Below, in pieces: positions 61,786 through 64,000 of a stretch of 64,000 nucleotides of DNA. The stretch is from Chromatiales bacterium (GTDB lineage: Bacteria; Pseudomonadota; Gammaproteobacteria; Chromatiales; Chromatiaceae). The stretch spans positions 1 through 64,000 of the forward strand of contig JANQLO010000084.1 in assembly GCA_028280505.1 (NCBI GenBank). The letters run 5' to 3'. The translations under genes and the position numbers were made by a program. How positions within the stretch are numbered: position 1 is the stretch's first letter; the number at the start of each line of letters is the position of its first letter. A model generated the notes under the pieces. That model was not told where the DNA came from, ran no database searches, and worked only from the letters and a program-made list of their open reading frames with translations.

Positions 61786-64000
61786 GTGTCAGACACCGAC
61801 CGCACAGAAAACGCGGCCGTCGAGCTCGGTCTCGCCGGAAAAACCGCACGCGCATTCATCCATTCACCGCTGTCGCCACTGCTGTTCCTGGCGATGTTGG
61901 CGATGGGCATCCTCGGCCTGATGGCGACACCTCGCCAAGAAGATCCGCAGATCTCGGTACCGATGGTCGACATTTTCCTGGCTTATCCCGGCGCGTCGGC
62001 GCAACAGGTCGCAGCGATGGCGGTCGACCCTTTGGAACGCATCATGAGCGAGATCCCGGGCGTCAAGCACGTGTACTCGGCAAGTATGCGCGGTCAGGGG
62101 ATCGTCACCGTTCGTTTCAAAGTCGGCGAAAAAACCGGTCCGTCGCTGGTCAAGGTACACGACAAACTGGCATCGAATCTGGACAAGATGCCGAGCGGCG
62201 TACAGATGCCGCCGCTGATCAAGGTCAAGGGCATCGACGACGTCCCCGTCGTGACGCTCACCTTGTGGTCACCCGAACTCGACGGCGGCAGTCTACGCCG
62301 ACTGGGTTTGAACCTGCTGCAACAGCTCAAGCAAATCCCGAACACCGGTCAAGGCTTCGTGGTCGGCGGCCAGGCCCAGCAAATCCGGATCGAGGTATTG
62401 CCGGACAAACTCTCCGGCAAGGGCATCACCACCGGCGAGGTCATCAGCATAGTCCGCGGCAGCAATGCCGAACGGATGGTCGGACGATCCGAGTCGGACA
62501 ACCTCGACACCCGAATCTATGCCGGCAGTTTTCTCAAATCGCCACGTGACGTCGAGAACCTGGTCGTGCGCGTGATCGACGGCACACCGATTTATGTGCG
62601 TGACGTGGCCAACGTGAGCTGGGCCAACGAAGAGGCGAACAGTTACGTCAATTACTACACCGGCCCGGCCTATGAACAGGCCTACGGTGCGGAAAAACAG
62701 GCCGACGGCGATCTGGCGATTACGGTCGCGATCGCGAAGAAGGAAGGCTCGAACGGCGTCAAGGTCGCGAACGACATCCTGGCGATGGTCGAATCGCTCA
62801 AAGGCCGTTTGATCCCGGAACAGGTCGAGGTCGAAGTTACCCGCAACTATGGCGAAACCGCGCAGGAAAAGGTCAACGAACTCTTGTTCAAGCTGGTCAT
62901 CGCGACCGGCATCGTGACCCTGCTGGTGTGGTATGCGCTGGGTTTGAAACCGGCGATCGTGGTCACCGTGGTGATCCCGGTGGTCATTCTGATGACGGTG
63001 TTCGCCGCCTTCGTGATGGGTTTCAGTATCGATCGGGTATCGCTGTTCGCATTGATCTTCTCGATCGGCATATTGGTCGACGACGCCATCGTCGTGGTCG
63101 AGAACATCTACCGGCGCTGGTTGATGGAGGGTAAGCCTTCGACCGAGATTGCCATCGACGCGGTACGCGAAGTCGGCAACCCGACCATATTGGCAACCTT
63201 CACCGTGGTCGCGGCCCTGATGCCCATGGCTTTCGTCAGCGGCTTGATGGGGCCCTATATGGCGCCGATCCCGGTGCTCGGCTCGATCGCGATGATCATT
63301 TCGCTATTCGCTGCGTTCGCGTTCACGTCCTATCTCGCGATGCGTATCCGTCCATCGATGGCGCAGCTCGAAAAGGCCGAGCAGGCCGAGCACGCGAGTA
63401 ATGAAAAACTCGACAAACTGTTCCGCAAAATCATTCCGCGACTGCTCGACAGCAAGGCCGCCGGTTATGGCTTTCTCGGCGGACTGGTCATCCTGTTTTT
63501 TGCCGTATGCGCCATGTTCTACACCACGGCGGTCACGGTGAAGATGCTGCCGTATGACAACAAACCGGAATTCGCGGTCGTGATCGACATGCCCGAAGGT
63601 ACCGCACTGCCGGCAACCACGAACATCGCACGCGAACTGGCCGAGGCCCTGCGTGCAATCCCCGAGGTAACGGCACTACAGACCTACACCGGCACTGCGC
63701 GACCGTTCGACTTCAACGGCATGGTGCGGCATTACTACTTGCGCGAGGAACCCTGGCAGGCCGAAATCCAGGTGCAGTTGTTGAACAAAAAGGAACGCGA
63801 CCGTACCAGCCACGACATCGCGGTAGAGGCACGTGCACTGCTGACACCCATGGCGCGCGAGGTCGGCGCACGCATCACTGTTGCCGAAATGCCGCCTGGG
63901 CCGCCGGTGCTCCAGGCCGTCGTTGCCGAAATCTATGGCCCCGACGAGGCGACACGTCGCCAAGTCGCGACCGATATGACCGCACTGTTCGAATCGGTCG
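61786..64000 (+). CDS. RND efflux transporter permease (3' end beyond window)
   Basis: GTG start at 61786 (AAGG before it), open to the window edge (about 738 residues seen). HAE1-like RND pump: first transmembrane helix SPLLFLAMLAMGILGLMATP, porter domain PYPGASAQQV-like AYPGASAQQVAAMAVDPLER, and TM4 with the proton-relay pair D432-D433 in ILVDDAIVVVENI, which fits HAE/drug-type rather than heavy-metal CusA (DGxV). Later PN1-like loop YLREEPWQAEIQVQLL. Substrate unknown; with the Met-rich adaptor, metal or hydrophobic compound export is possible. Confidence 0.93.
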   Translation, partial: MSDTDRTENAAVELGLAGKTARAFIHSPLSPLLFLAMLAMGILGLMATPRQEDPQISVPMVDIFLAYPGASAQQVAAMAVDPLERIMSEIPGVKHVYSASMRGQGIVTVRFKVGEKTGPSLVKVHDKLASNLDKMPSGVQMPPLIKVKGIDDVPVVTLTLWSPELDGGSLRRLGLNLLQQLKQIPNTGQGFVVGGQAQQIRIEVLPDKLSGKGITTGEVISIVRGSNAERMVGRSESDNLDTRIYAGSFLKSPRDVENLVVRVIDGTPIYVRDVANVSWANEEANSYVNYYTGPAYEQAYGAEKQADGDLAITVAIAKKEGSNGVKVANDILAMVESLKGRLIPEQVEVEVTRNYGETAQEKVNELLFKLVIATGIVTLLVWYALGLKPAIVVTVVIPVVILMTVFAAFVMGFSIDRVSLFALIFSIGILVDDAIVVVENIYRRWLMEGKPSTEIAIDAVREVGNPTILATFTVVAALMPMAFVSGLMGPYMAPIPVLGSIAMIISLFAAFAFTSYLAMRIRPSMAQLEKAEQAEHASNEKLDKLFRKIIPRLLDSKAAGYGFLGGLVILFFAVCAMFYTTAVTVKMLPYDNKPEFAVVIDMPEGTALPATTNIARELAEALRAIPEVTALQTYTGTARPFDFNGMVRHYYLREEPWQAEIQVQLLNKKERDRTSHDIAVEARALLTPMAREVGARITVAEMPPGPPVLQAVVAEIYGPDEATRRQVATDMTALFESV

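Overview
The window looks like chromosomal DNA of a GC-rich gammaproteobacterium. The gene order yebC-ruvC-ruvA-ruvB-ybgC-tolQ-tolR-tolA-tolB-pal-cpoB-queE-queC, the proteobacterial-type gshA, the sodium-type motor genes (pomA/pomB-like) and the AspRS/FmdB pair are all typical of that class. Several c-type cytochromes, a thiosulfate-uptake-like permease and a sulfonate/sulfite module suggest sulfur metabolism. The genus cannot be fixed from sequence reading alone.

Layout. 1-0.9 kb: remains of a type I secretion ABC transporter (C39-like domain, frame broken) and a 63-aa protein. 1-4.3 kb: LysR regulator, DUF3750 lipoprotein, and a dihaem cytochrome c facing two monohaem cytochromes c. 5.2-10.4 kb (minus strand): TonB-dependent receptor, DUF4198 protein, NapH-like polyferredoxin and CcdA/DsbD-like redox membrane protein, probably a metal acquisition/reduction operon. 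11.4-15.0 kb: a CobS/CobT-like AAA+/VWA pair without CobN and an unknown 260-aa protein. 15.0-23.6 kb: a probable sulfoacetate island. It contains a TauE-type sulfite exporter, a UspA protein (TauZ-like position), a SauT-like CoA ligase, a SauS-like acylating aldehyde dehydrogenase, a complete tripartite tricarboxylate transporter and a divergent GntR/UTRA regulator with two matching 18-bp sites between gntR and tctA. A 150-bp MITE-like element lies between tauE and uspA. 23.6-25.6 kb: two toxin-antitoxin modules (VapBC with a lost conserved Glu, BrnTA) next to tRNA-Lys.

25.6-36.6 kb: TsuA-like permease, then the long queC-queE-tol-pal-ruv-yebC block, all on the minus strand. 36.7-43.9 kb: HDOD protein, a fusion of a GBBH-N/DUF971 domain with a MoaD/ThiS-like tail, NUDIX hydrolase, PAS-GGDEF-EAL protein, aspS, fmdB. 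44.0-46.7 kb: pomA-pomB-PilZ-small protein operon with a candidate sigma-28 promoter. 46.8-60.3 kb: SDR, DUF533 protein, GH17 membrane protein, gshA, D,D-endopeptidase, Prc protease, DUF4743 NUDIX, M48/TPR lipoprotein, mazG, dgt. 60.4-64 kb: an RND efflux operon whose adaptor carries a methionine-rich insertion; the pump gene runs off the window.

The strongest candidate for a less-described system is the 15-23.6 kb sulfonate island, in which a TTT transporter replaces the known SauU permease, possibly together with the neighbouring CobST-like pair.
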